NCBI GenBank assembly: GCA_035531675.1
Contig: DATKSL010000033.1
Span: forward strand, 62,001 to 126,000
Length of the DNA stretch: 64,000 nucleotides
Direction: 5' to 3'
Origin: JAJPIG01 sp035531675
GTDB lineage: Bacteria; Desulfobacterota; Binatia; Binatales; Binataceae
The translations under genes and the position numbers were made by a program. This document shows, one piece after another, positions 33,249-41,931 of the stretch (positions are counted from its first letter, which is position 1; each line of letters opens with the position of its first letter). The notes under the pieces are model-generated. The model was not told where the DNA came from. It ran no database searches and saw only the letters and a list, made by a program, of their open reading frames with translations.

Positions 33249-34157
33249 ATGTCCGCGATCGATACCGCGCCTGCACGCGCCAACCGACTCTACTGCCCGA
33301 TGCTGTTCAGGTTCGCGGCCCGGCTCGAACAGATGACGTGGTCCGAATTCACCTCCGATCCCGCCGACACGGTGGCCGCGCTGCGCAACGCTCAAACGGC
33401 GTCCGGCGCCGACCTGATCGTCAACTGGTTTGATACCTGGGCCGAATGCGACGCGCTCGGCGCGGATATCGTGCGCGACGCTGACGGTAACGCGGTGTCG
33501 TGCGCGACGCCGCCGCGCAAGGCGGAACCGCTCGCGTCGCTTAAGTCCGGGTTGCTGCCAAGACTGAAAGATATTGCCGAGCGTTTATACGCCGAGCGTC
33601 GGGCGGGCACCCTGATCGCCGGCTTCGTTACCGGACCTGGCACGCTCGCCAGGCGGGTCGGCGGCAGGTCGGAGATCGGATCCAATTGCGAGGGCGAGTC
33701 GGACGCGGGCGAACGATCGGCAGCGGCACAACTTGCCGTCCAATGGGCAATCGAATTGATACGCAGCTACGGCGAGCTAGAACTCGACCTGTCGATCATT
33801 GCCGAAGAGGAACCGGAAGCCAAAGCCTTTTATCGCGACCACGTGAAACTCTTGCAACCGCTAGTCAACCTGTCGCGCTACTATCGACATCCGCTGATCG
33901 TGCTGAACCGCAGACCGCAGGAAGACGATCTCGCGGAGCCGAGCATCGGCGGCGCGCCGCCGATCGGAACCGTCAGGATGATTTCCGAGGAGCTGTTCAC
34001 GGCCGCGGCCCCAACCTTGACCGATCATCTGAAACCATTGCTCGTTAACGCCGCGAGCGGCCGCATCCTGATGCTGTCCTCGTGGGAGGTGCCGATTGAC
34101 GCTGAACCCGAGCGGCTTCGTGAGCTTGGCGTGCGCTTGAAGGGTGGTGATGCATGA
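33249..34157 (+). CDS. Uncharacterised 33-kDa protein within the carboxylase operon
   Basis: 302 residues, lying 15 bases after HyuB and overlapping the second HyuA by four bases. The layout (LIVNWFDTWAECDALGADIV, RLKDIAERLYAERRAGTLIA followed by GFVTGPGTLARR, then RILMLSSWEVPIDAEPERLR) has the feel of a uroporphyrinogen-decarboxylase/MtaA-type TIM barrel, where GPxTLA is a recurring phrase, but the match is tentative. Its size and position make it the natural counterpart of the fifth, 34-kDa subunit of acetophenone carboxylase. Whether it is homologous to that subunit cannot be decided by eye. Confidence 0.6.
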   Translation: MSAIDTAPARANRLYCPMLFRFAARLEQMTWSEFTSDPADTVAALRNAQTASGADLIVNWFDTWAECDALGADIVRDADGNAVSCATPPRKAEPLASLKSGLLPRLKDIAERLYAERRAGTLIAGFVTGPGTLARRVGGRSEIGSNCEGESDAGERSAAAQLAVQWAIELIRSYGELELDLSIIAEEEPEAKAFYRDHVKLLQPLVNLSRYYRHPLIVLNRRPQEDDLAEPSIGGAPPIGTVRMISEELFTAAAPTLTDHLKPLLVNAASGRILMLSSWEVPIDAEPERLRELGVRLKGGDA

Positions 34158-36199
34158 GCGGCGAGCCGGACACGCGAGCGCGCGAGACCATGTACACGAT
34201 CGATATCGATATTGGCAGCACCTGCACAGACGGTTTCTTCACCGACGGCAAGGGCTTTCGTCTTGCCAAGGTCCTGACCACGCCGCATGACCTCGCCGAG
34301 TGCACGATCAACTGTATTGCGGCCGGCGCCAGGCAGTTTGGTCTGGAGCTCGAGAGCTTTCTGCGCTATTCGGCGGTGAGTCGACTTTCATCGACGCTCG
34401 GAACCAACCTCGTCGTCCAGCGGACCGGGACGCGTCTCGGACTGCTGGTGACTCGCGGTCACGCGCAGGACCTGTATGGCGCGAGCACTCGCGCGCCGAT
34501 TGTGGACCTGTTCGTGCCGTCGGAGATGGTGCTCGAACTGGACGAGGAGGTCGACGGCGACGGCCGGGTTGGCCGTGAGCCGGCGCGCGATCAGGTGCTG
34601 ACGCATCTGCGCGCGCTGCTGGAACTGGGGGCGCGTATAGTCGTCGTCAGCCTGCGCAACTCCTGGCGCAATCCACGCAACGAACAGCTGGTGCGTTCAT
34701 ATGTTCACGAACGCTACCCGGTGCAATATCTGCGTTCGGTTCCAATCCAGATCGGCAGCGAGGTCGTGCATGCCGCGGACGACCACGCCCGCACCAATTC
34801 GGCGGTGCTGAACGCCTATATACATCCGCCGATGGCGCGGAGCCTTTATAGAATCGAGGATCGGCTGCGCGACAACGGTTACCAGCGGCCGCTGCTGGTC
34901 GTTCATGCGCACGGTGGCAGCGGCAGGATCGCCAAGACCGTCGCGCTCCATACGCTGAGTTCAGGGCCGGCGGTCGCGGTGCGTGGCGCCGCCGAGCTTT
35001 GCAGAAGTTTGGGTATCGCCCGCGCGCTGACTATCGACATGGGCGGAACCAGCCTTGATGCGGCTGTGATTATCGACCATCGGTACCGCCTCGATCGCAG
35101 CGCGGGATTCCACGGCGTGAAGCTGGCGACGCCGATGGTCGCGGTGGGTTCGATCGCGGCCGGCGGCAGCACCGTGGCGCGGGTCGTCGATGGGCGTGTG
35201 AAGGTGGGACCCGACAGCCAGGGAATCGCGCCGGGACCCGCCTGCTACGGCCGCGGAGGCACGGAAGCGACCATCACCGACGTCAACCTCGCGCTGGGTT
35301 ATATCGATCCCGACTATTTTCTCGGCGGGGCGTTGAAGCTTGATCGTTCGCGCGCCGAACGGGCGATTCAGCGCCGTATCGCCGCGCCGCTCAAGCTCGA
35401 GATGGTTGCGGCGGCCGCTGCGGTGCGCGAAGCCATCACCGCGTTGATGAGCGACAAGCTGCGGGCGCTGCTGAAGGAGACCGGCGCGGCGGCGGAGAGT
35501 TTCACGATGTTCGTGCTGGGGGGCTGCGGAGCGCTGCACGCCTGCGCGCTCGCGGAGCGGATCGGTGTCGGTGCGATGCTCGCGTTTCCCTATTCGTCGG
35601 TCTTCTCCGCGTTCGGCGCAAGCACTACCGATGTCCAGCACTTTTATTCTCGTACCGTGGTCGTTCCGGAAAGACCGCGCGATCGACTTGCGCAGGAGAT
35701 CGACGTGCTGCTGCAACAGGCCGGGCGCGACATGGAGGTTGAGGGGTTCAGTAACGATCGCGTCGTCGCCACGTTGCGCGCGTCGATCCTGGATGGCGCC
35801 GTGGAGCCGATCGTTATCGGCGGGTGCCGGCTAAGCGAAGCCACGGGTCAGCGCTGGTCGGCCGAGTTGTTCGATGCCGCCCCGGTGCGCGATTCGCTGA
35901 CGGTCGAAATCAGTGTGGTTGCGGAAGCCGGCGTACCGCATTGGAATCCCACCGGCGCGGCGGACGGCATCGAGCATCGAGCTCGCCGGCCATCGATCAA
36001 GGGCGAGCGGGTGGTTCATTGGGAGGCGCAAAAATCGTTGTTGACGCCGATTATTGACGATACCCAGCTGACGCCGGGCGTGATCATCGACGGACCCGGA
36101 ATCGTCGAATCATCGATTACCAACTATGTAATCACGCCAGGCTGGGAACTCAAAGTTGACGAGCGGAATAACTATTTGATGGAGCGCAAGCGCGGTTAG
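34154..36199 (+). CDS. Second HyuA-type subunit, divergent (alpha-prime-like)
   Basis: 681 residues (about 73 kDa). The fold motifs of HyuA are kept (TLGTNLVVQRTGTRLGLLV, LTIDMGGTSLDAAVI, SIAAGGSTVARVVDGRVKVG, APGPACYGRGGTEATITD, FVLGGCGALHACALAERIG), but the first phosphate loop reads DIDIGSTCTDGFF instead of DVGGTFTD. It is too different from the 28912 gene to be a recent copy. Two unequal HyuA subunits plus HyuB and gamma is the core composition known for acetophenone carboxylase, whereas acetone carboxylase has only one HyuA-type subunit. Confidence 0.85.
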   Translation: MSGEPDTRARETMYTIDIDIGSTCTDGFFTDGKGFRLAKVLTTPHDLAECTINCIAAGARQFGLELESFLRYSAVSRLSSTLGTNLVVQRTGTRLGLLVTRGHAQDLYGASTRAPIVDLFVPSEMVLELDEEVDGDGRVGREPARDQVLTHLRALLELGARIVVVSLRNSWRNPRNEQLVRSYVHERYPVQYLRSVPIQIGSEVVHAADDHARTNSAVLNAYIHPPMARSLYRIEDRLRDNGYQRPLLVVHAHGGSGRIAKTVALHTLSSGPAVAVRGAAELCRSLGIARALTIDMGGTSLDAAVIIDHRYRLDRSAGFHGVKLATPMVAVGSIAAGGSTVARVVDGRVKVGPDSQGIAPGPACYGRGGTEATITDVNLALGYIDPDYFLGGALKLDRSRAERAIQRRIAAPLKLEMVAAAAAVREAITALMSDKLRALLKETGAAAESFTMFVLGGCGALHACALAERIGVGAMLAFPYSSVFSAFGASTTDVQHFYSRTVVVPERPRDRLAQEIDVLLQQAGRDMEVEGFSNDRVVATLRASILDGAVEPIVIGGCRLSEATGQRWSAELFDAAPVRDSLTVEISVVAEAGVPHWNPTGAADGIEHRARRPSIKGERVVHWEAQKSLLTPIIDDTQLTPGVIIDGPGIVESSITNYVITPGWELKVDERNNYLMERKRG

Positions 36200-36215
36200 C
36201 GCGGGAGTGAAGCCG

Positions 36216-37400
36216 GTGGATAAAACGCCACAGCCATTGTCCGGAGTCTGCGTTGTTGAAGTGGGCAGCTTCATCACGGCGCCATTCGCCGCAATGCTGC
36301 TGGCTGACCTTGGCGCGGAGATTATCAAAGTTGAACGGCCGGGGACGGGTGACCCGTTCCGCAGTTTCAAGGGCGGTCTCTATAGTCATCACTTCCGCGC
36401 TTACAATCGCAGCAAGCGGAGTCTCAGTCTCGATATTACTCAGTCGGCCGGCAAGGCGATGCTCAAGCGCCTCGTCGAGCGGGCGGATGTGCTAATCGAA
36501 AACTTTCGGCCCGGCTGGATGGATCGTGCGGGTCTCGGCTACGAGGCTTTGAGCGGCGTGAACCCGCGCTTGATCTATTGTTCGATTACCGGCTTCGGCG
36601 CCAGCGGTCCGTACCGCGACCGTCCGAGCTACGACACCGTCGGCCAGGCGCTCAGCGGATTTCTGAGCCTGTACGTTGATCCGGACAATCCGCAGCTCAC
36701 GGGTACCGCGGCCTCCGATGCGGTCACGGGCATGTACGCCTGCTATGGGATTCTTGGCGCTCTGATGATGCGGGAAAAGACCGGTCGTGGCACGCGCCTT
36801 GAGACCACGATGCTGAATGCGACCATGGCGTTCATCGAGACCTGGTTCGTCGAATATTTTCTCACCGGAGTTGCGCCGGGGATTCATCATAAGTCGAGGG
36901 TCAATCAGTCGTTCGCGATGCGTTGTGCGGATGGCAAGCTGATCGCGCTTCATCTTTCATCGCCGCCGAAGTTCTGGGAGTCGTTGCTGAGTGCGATCGA
37001 AGCGCCGCAACTCGCAACCGACCAGCGCTTCAGTTCGCGCATGGCGCGAATCGAGCACTACGAAGAACTTAGCCGCGAGCTGGCGGCAATCTTCGCGCGC
37101 CAGCGGCGTGCTCACTGGACCGCGCGGCTCGAGGAAAATGACGTGCCGTTCGCGCCGATCTATTCGCTCGATGAGGTCCCCGGCGATCCGCAAGTGAGTT
37201 TCATGGGAATCTTCCAGGACCTGGTGCATCCTACGGAGGGAACGACGCGAATTGTTCGGCGTCCGGTCGCGTACGGCGAAGGCCGGGAGTTCGCGGCAAG
37301 CGCACCGCCTGTCTTGGGCGAGCACACGGATGCAATTCTGGCGGAGCTGGATTATACGCCCACCGAGATCGCACAGATGCGTGCGGATAAAATCATCTGA
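36216..37400 (+). CDS. CaiB/BaiF family (class III) CoA transferase
   Basis: About 395 residues; GTG 36216 has GGGAG eight bases upstream (GTG 36207 is also in frame). Class III features: VCVVEVGSFITAPFAAMLLA then DLGAEIIKVERPGTGDPFR, LIENFRPGWMDRAGLGYEAL, YCSITGFGASGPYRDRPSYD, and the catalytic aspartate region GTAASDAVTGMYACYG. These enzymes move CoA from a donor thioester to a carboxylic acid without ATP. It follows the carboxylase genes after a short gap, and so may load the newly formed carboxylate onto CoA for thiolysis. Confidence 0.92.
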   Translation: MDKTPQPLSGVCVVEVGSFITAPFAAMLLADLGAEIIKVERPGTGDPFRSFKGGLYSHHFRAYNRSKRSLSLDITQSAGKAMLKRLVERADVLIENFRPGWMDRAGLGYEALSGVNPRLIYCSITGFGASGPYRDRPSYDTVGQALSGFLSLYVDPDNPQLTGTAASDAVTGMYACYGILGALMMREKTGRGTRLETTMLNATMAFIETWFVEYFLTGVAPGIHHKSRVNQSFAMRCADGKLIALHLSSPPKFWESLLSAIEAPQLATDQRFSSRMARIEHYEELSRELAAIFARQRRAHWTARLEENDVPFAPIYSLDEVPGDPQVSFMGIFQDLVHPTEGTTRIVRRPVAYGEGREFAASAPPVLGEHTDAILAELDYTPTEIAQMRADKII

Positions 37401-37528
37401 AAGATCCCGTAGCCGGAGTCGAAGCGCGCCAACCGGGTCAGATGGCTTCCTTGCCATTATTGCCCGATGCTTCTATTCTCCGGGCTGTTGGATGGCCGCC
37501 GGATCGTCAAGCGAATCGGAGGTGAAAA

Positions 37529-38491
37529 ATGGAGTTCACGCGCAAGGATGCGAAGCAGTGGGCGAACCGGCAGGTTCGCGACCTTTATATGTGTCCGCTG
37601 ACTCCAGTCGGCAACGATCTGGTTTTCGACGAGCGCGGCATCCGCGAAAATATCGAGAAGTACGCCGAGATCGGACTCAACGGATTGGTGGTCGGCGGTT
37701 TCATTTCCGAATGCTGGAACGTGAAATTATCCGATTGGATGCGCTACCACGAGGTGGTCGCGGAGGCCAACCGCGGCCGCATGGACCTGTGGACCATCAT
37801 CCTCGATCCCAGCGTTCATCAGGCGCTGGAGAAGATGGCGTTGGTCGAGAAGCTGGGTTTTTCCGGCGCCGAGGTTATCAACCCGGTGGTGCAACTTCGC
37901 ACCGATGACGAGATTTACGAATACTTCAAGTACATGACAGATCGTTCCGGGCTCGCAATCTGTCTCTATCGCACGCCGGTGTCGGGCAAGGTGCTCGGCT
38001 TCGAGCTGATGGAGCGGCTGTCGAATATCGATACTATCGTGGCCGTCAAGCAAGGCAATCTGAACCGCGCCGAGACGTTGAAACTGCGGCGGATGATGCG
38101 GCCGGATTTCATCGTCTCCGATCCCTCGGAATATTTTTTCCTCGACGATCTGAGACACGGCGGCCAGGTTATCTGGGGCGAGCTCTCCTACATCCTGTAC
38201 GGCAAGCAGCGCCACCTGATGCGCGGGTACATGGATCTCGCTCGCGCCGGCAAGTGGGAAGAGGCATATCAGAAGTGGGCCGCGCTTGCGCCGGCACGCG
38301 AGTTGTTCGAGGACATCTTCATATGGGAAATCGTCAAGACGGCGACCTATGCGGGTGCGCTCGGCAGCCTGAAGGTCTGGTACGAAGCGATTGGCCTCAA
38401 GGCCGGTCAGATGCTTCCGCCGGTGCGGAATTTTCCGCGCGACAAGGCCGAGGCGTTGGTCGCCAAGCTGCACGAAATCGGTGTGTGCTGA
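37529..38491 (+). CDS. DapA/N-acetylneuraminate-lyase family aldolase
   Basis: 320 residues with GGAGGTGA before the ATG. The class I aldolase TIM barrel is clear: DLYMCPLTPVGNDLVFDERG, ENIEKYAEIGLNGLVVGGFI, and the Schiff-base lysine in IVAVKQGN. The usual tyrosine motif YNxP appears as LYRTPVSG. The N-terminal phosphate/carboxylate loop GTTGE is replaced by GGFISE, so the substrate is not the usual pyruvate plus semialdehyde. Related proteins occur as hydratase-aldolases in aromatic breakdown. Its place after the CoA transferase suggests a lyase step in the pathway. Confidence 0.85.
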   Translation: MEFTRKDAKQWANRQVRDLYMCPLTPVGNDLVFDERGIRENIEKYAEIGLNGLVVGGFISECWNVKLSDWMRYHEVVAEANRGRMDLWTIILDPSVHQALEKMALVEKLGFSGAEVINPVVQLRTDDEIYEYFKYMTDRSGLAICLYRTPVSGKVLGFELMERLSNIDTIVAVKQGNLNRAETLKLRRMMRPDFIVSDPSEYFFLDDLRHGGQVIWGELSYILYGKQRHLMRGYMDLARAGKWEEAYQKWAALAPARELFEDIFIWEIVKTATYAGALGSLKVWYEAIGLKAGQMLPPVRNFPRDKAEALVAKLHEIGVC

Positions 38492-38525
38492 AGTCGATAT
38501 CCCGGGCTGACGCAAAGCGTATCCG

Positions 38526-39527
38526 GTGAGAATTGTCATTCTTGGCGCGGGCGGGCTGGGCTCGCTGGTCGGCGGCTACCTCGCCCGCAGCGGCGTCGAC
38601 GTTACGCTGATCGGCCGCGCGCCCCATGTCGAAGCGATCAGACAGCGAGGCCTCGAAATCAGCGGTATCCGGGGCCGCGCGGTCGTCAAGCAGAACCTTG
38701 CTGCGATTACCTCGCCCGACGAGGCGCGGGGCGATTTCGACTATTTTCTGCTCACGGTAAAGGGCAAGGATACCGATAGCGCGCTCGCGCAAGCGGCGTC
38801 GCTGCCGAGCCGTATCACCACCGCCTTCTCGTTGCAAAACGGCGTCGATCACGACGAGAAGCTGAGTCGATGGGCCGGGGCCGAGAAGGTGATCGGCGCC
38901 TCGACCATCGAGGGCGGCACGCTCGGCGAGCCGGGTACGGTGGTCAATACTCTGACCACGCCCGTCACCGCCTATTTCGGCGAGCTCGATGGCCGCATCA
39001 CGGAACGCGTGCAGCGCATCGTCGCAGCCTTCAATGACGCGGGGCTTGCCACCAAAGCGGTCGAGAACGTGGTGCAGGTCGAATGGGAGAAGCTGTTCCA
39101 GATCGCGCTGGCGTCAGGCTTTTCGGTGGCCGCACTGGCGGCGTTACCGGACTTGCGGATCGGCGACGGCCTGACGATTCGCGAAGGCGCTGAACTCTAT
39201 GTGCAGCTCGCGAAAGAGCTGCTGACGGTCTACAAGGCGATGGGTTATCGGCCGCAGAACTTCTATGCGCCCGCATCGCGGCTCAAGGAGCTTGACGAGC
39301 TGGCGTTCGATCAGGCGGTCGCAGCCGCCATCGAGCAGGGGCGGCGCTTCAAGGCCGAAGCCGGGCGGGGACGAACCTCGATGCATAACGACCTGCTGCA
39401 ACGGCGCAAGACCGAGGTCGACGTAATCTTCAAACCGGTTCTCGAGCAGGCGCGAAGATTGACGATCGCGATTCCGACCGTCGATACGATTTACCGGATT
39501 ATCAAAACCCTCGACGCTAATCTCTAA
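38526..39527 (+). CDS. Ketopantoate reductase (ApbA/PanE) family oxidoreductase
   Basis: 333 residues from a GTG. The N-terminal Rossmann motif VILGAGGLGSLVGGYLARSG binds NADP(H). The substrate-domain signatures VEWEKLFQIALASGFSVAAL and GRGRTSMHNDLLQRRKTEVD (normally K-x-S-M-x-x-D) are present; the lysine expected at the catalytic K176 position corresponds to VEWEKL. It may be a true PanE, but its place at the end of a catabolic operon suggests reduction of another 2-oxo or 3-oxo acid. Its stop codon overlaps that of the convergent LLM gene by three bases. Confidence 0.85.
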   Translation: MRIVILGAGGLGSLVGGYLARSGVDVTLIGRAPHVEAIRQRGLEISGIRGRAVVKQNLAAITSPDEARGDFDYFLLTVKGKDTDSALAQAASLPSRITTAFSLQNGVDHDEKLSRWAGAEKVIGASTIEGGTLGEPGTVVNTLTTPVTAYFGELDGRITERVQRIVAAFNDAGLATKAVENVVQVEWEKLFQIALASGFSVAALAALPDLRIGDGLTIREGAELYVQLAKELLTVYKAMGYRPQNFYAPASRLKELDELAFDQAVAAAIEQGRRFKAEAGRGRTSMHNDLLQRRKTEVDVIFKPVLEQARRLTIAIPTVDTIYRIIKTLDANL

Positions 39528-40570
39528 CCGAGCTGCGGCATCACCTGCTCCGCCATCAACTTCATCGAGGCGGCCACCTGTTCGTGGCCGAGGCCGCCGA
39601 TGTTCATCCAGGCGAGAATTTCGTCGAGTTGGAGCTCCTCGCGCAACCGCAGGAGGCGATCGCAGACTGCGGCCGGTTCTCCGAACACGGCGTAGTCGCT
39701 CAGCACCCGCTCGTAGGTCAGATCCTTCATGAAGCCGCCCACCTGGTCATAGACCTTGAACTGTTCGGGCAGCCCCTTGCGCTGGGTGAGCTGGGCCATC
39801 AGCCGGCCGGTGATTTCATAGTAAGACATGATGCTGTCGCGCGGGATGCGTTCGGCGTCGCGGCGGGTCTTCGCCACGAACAGCGGCAGCAGCAGTGAGG
39901 CGCGCGGGACCGAGTGGGATTGGCGCGCGCGCTCGCGATAACCCGCGAGCATCTCCTTCATCGCGGGCAGCGGCGTTACCTGTGCCGGACACATGACGTG
40001 GTAGCCGTGTTCTCCGGCGCTCAGAAACGAGCCCGGGCTGACGGCTCCTATATAGATCGGAGGATGGGGCTTCTGGAGCGGCCTGGGCACGACTTCGAGA
40101 TCGTCAAATGAAAAGAAATCACCCTTGAAAGTTACGCTCGGCTCGCTCCACGCGCGCCGGACGATTTCAAGACATTCGTCGAACCGCTGGCGGCTCTCCT
40201 CGAACGGCACCTCGAAGCCCTCGTACACGCGCGTGAAGGGATGGCCGCGACCGGCGCCGAAGTCGAAACGGCCGTTGCTCAAGATGTCCAGCGTGGCGCC
40301 CTCTTCGGCCAGGCGCAGCGGGTGATGAACGGGCAGGATGTAAACGCCGATGCCGAGGCGGAGCCGGCGAGTGCGCGCTGCGATCGCGGCGGCCACCAGT
40401 TGCGGCGCCGGCATGACCGAAAAATCGCGCGTGAAATGAAGCTCGGCCAGCCACAGTGAGCGAAAGCCCAGCTGGTCGGCGAGCTCGCCCTGTTCGACTA
40501 TCTCCCGGTAGGCTGCGGCGATCGGCTTTTCGGGCGGACATTGAAGTTCCGAGAAAAGTCCCACATCCAT
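39524..40570 (-). CDS. LLM class flavin-dependent oxidoreductase
   Basis: 348 residues from ATG 40570; the frame is open further but upstream sequence is arginine-rich and lies within a pseudogene. Signatures: GELADQLGFRSLWLAELHFT, LRLGIGVYILPVHHPLRLAE, LDILSNGRFDFGAGRGHPFT, DDLEVVPRPLQKPHPPIYIG. The best relatives by feel are monooxygenases of the same branch as the 25996 protein. It points against the catabolic operon and has its own promoter region in the decayed stretch to its right. Confidence 0.9.
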   Translation of the reverse strand: MDVGLFSELQCPPEKPIAAAYREIVEQGELADQLGFRSLWLAELHFTRDFSVMPAPQLVAAAIAARTRRLRLGIGVYILPVHHPLRLAEEGATLDILSNGRFDFGAGRGHPFTRVYEGFEVPFEESRQRFDECLEIVRRAWSEPSVTFKGDFFSFDDLEVVPRPLQKPHPPIYIGAVSPGSFLSAGEHGYHVMCPAQVTPLPAMKEMLAGYRERARQSHSVPRASLLLPLFVAKTRRDAERIPRDSIMSYYEITGRLMAQLTQRKGLPEQFKVYDQVGGFMKDLTYERVLSDYAVFGEPAAVCDRLLRLREELQLDEILAWMNIGGLGHEQVAASMKLMAEQVMPQLG

Positions 40571-40634
40571 CGGCGCATCCTCGCGGCCGGCATGGAAAGA
40601 GTCAAGCGCAAACCGCTCTCCGGCCGACCCTATC

Positions 40635-41094
40635 TCAGACCGGTAATCTCTTCTCCAAATCGACCCATCGCTGGCCGGCGATCCGCGCCCCCTCGCGGAT
40701 GTCCTCGGGCACCACATGATAGGGCGGCCGGTTCGGTCCCGCCCTCATCCAGCCGGCCGCGTTTACGCGTTCCTTTACAATCCCGATGTTGTACATCGAA
40801 AACTCGGCGAAGCTGCCATGCGGGAGGAGGGTCTCCAGGGTCTTGCCAATCTCTATCCTTATAGAAGCGCACCGCGGCCGCGACGCTGGGTGCGCACCAC
40901 ATCGGAATCCCCAGCATGGTGCCGTCGGCCCCGAGGTCGGCGGCATAGCGGGTCTGCGCGATGGTGTCGCGCGTGTTCAGCGTGGTCGAGTCGACGAATA
41001 CCGGGACGCGTCCGCGGGCCGAATCCACCAGCGTCGCCATCAGGCTCCGGGCTGTGGCCGTTCTGGCGTAAATCGTACGCTGCCAGCGACCCGC
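40635..41094 (-). pseudogene. DapA-family aldolase remnant with internal deletion and frameshift
   Basis: Two parts in different frames. The right part (ARGRVPVFVDSTTLNTRDTI, then YAADLGADGTMLGIPMW to RFYKD) is the front half of a DapA-type barrel; near 40850 it breaks and continues in another frame as FAEFSMYNIGIVKERVNAAG, then GPNRPPYHVVPEDIREGARI to the stop at 40635, a DapA C-terminus. The N-terminus and roughly half of the barrel between the parts, including the Schiff-base lysine, are missing. It is not closely similar to the intact DapA-like gene at 37529. Confidence 0.8.
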
Positions 41095-41362
41095 TGCCGC
41101 CGCGCGCCGCGCGATCGACACCTACGGATGCCGGGTGCAACAGGTGCTCGGGATGGCTGAGGGCTTCTGCACCGTGACGCGGCTTGGCGATTCGCTACCC
41201 ACCGTGCTCGAGACGGTCGGGCGTCCGCTCTCCGAGTTCGACGAATTCCGGCTGGTCGATTCTGACGGCCGCGAGGTCGCGCGCGGGGACGTCGGCGAAT
41301 TGCTGGTGCGCGGCCCGTATACGATTCGCGGCTACTATCGGGCGCCCGAACACAACCGCTAG
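41087..41362 (+). pseudogene. EntE/DhbE-type aryl-AMP ligase remnant
   Basis: About 90 codons from the middle of an adenylate-forming enzyme: ARRAIDTYGCRVQQVLGMAE followed by GFCTVTRLGDSL, GRPLSEFDEFRLVDSDGREV, GDVGELLVRGPYTIRGYYRA. This matches the A5-A6 motif region of 2,3-dihydroxybenzoate-AMP ligases (full length about 540). Both ends are missing: it abuts the DapA remnant on the left and stops where the Lrp gene ends. A siderophore or aryl-CoA ligase once stood here. Confidence 0.8.
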
Positions 41363-41826
41363 ATAGGCAGCCGCGTGGTGTACTTCACCTGCTTCATCGC
41401 AAAGCTCGAGCGGACCCGCGCGACCCCGGTGATACGCGTCAGGCGGTCGACCACGAACCGTTCGAAGGCCGCCATGTCGGGCAGCACCGCGCGCAGCAGA
41501 TAGTCGGCCTCGCCGGTCATCAGGTAGCACTCGAGCACCTCCGGGTACTCGAGGATTTTTCGCTCAAACTGCTGCAGGGTGCGCTCGGTCTGTTTTTCGA
41601 GCGTCACCTGGACGAACACGTTCATCCCGAGCCCGACTGCGGCCGGGTCCAACAGCGTCACACGCCGGCGGATTACCCCGTGTTCCTCCAATAGCTGGAC
41701 GCGGCGCAGACAGGGCGAGGGCGACAGGCCGGCCTTGCGCGCCAGCGCGATATTCGGCATCGCGGCGTCGTCCTGCAGCTGGCGGAGGATTTTCAAATCG
41801 ATTGAATCCAGGGGCCGGTTTAGCAT
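41359..41826 (-). CDS. Lrp/AsnC family transcriptional regulator
   Basis: 155 residues. The N-terminal winged helix is clear (LDSIDLKILRQLQDDAAMPN, IALARKAGLSPSPCLRRVQL, LEEHGVIRRRVTLLD), followed by the RAM ligand-binding domain (MNVFVQVTLEKQTERTLQQF, VLECYLMTGEADYLLRAVL). Such proteins respond to amino acids or related ligands and usually control adjacent genes. It is transcribed away from metH across a 122-base gap, so metH-metF is a likely target. Confidence 0.93.
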   Translation of the reverse strand: MLNRPLDSIDLKILRQLQDDAAMPNIALARKAGLSPSPCLRRVQLLEEHGVIRRRVTLLDPAAVGLGMNVFVQVTLEKQTERTLQQFERKILEYPEVLECYLMTGEADYLLRAVLPDMAAFERFVVDRLTRITGVARVRSSFAMKQVKYTTRLPI

Positions 41827-41931
41827 AATTCTCCAATTCGGCGGCTGAACAATATAGTTTATTCCGTAAAGCTCCAGCGGCGCGGCGATCTTCGCAAGAT
41901 TTGCTCATTGACGCAAGCGATCGTTGCGCGG

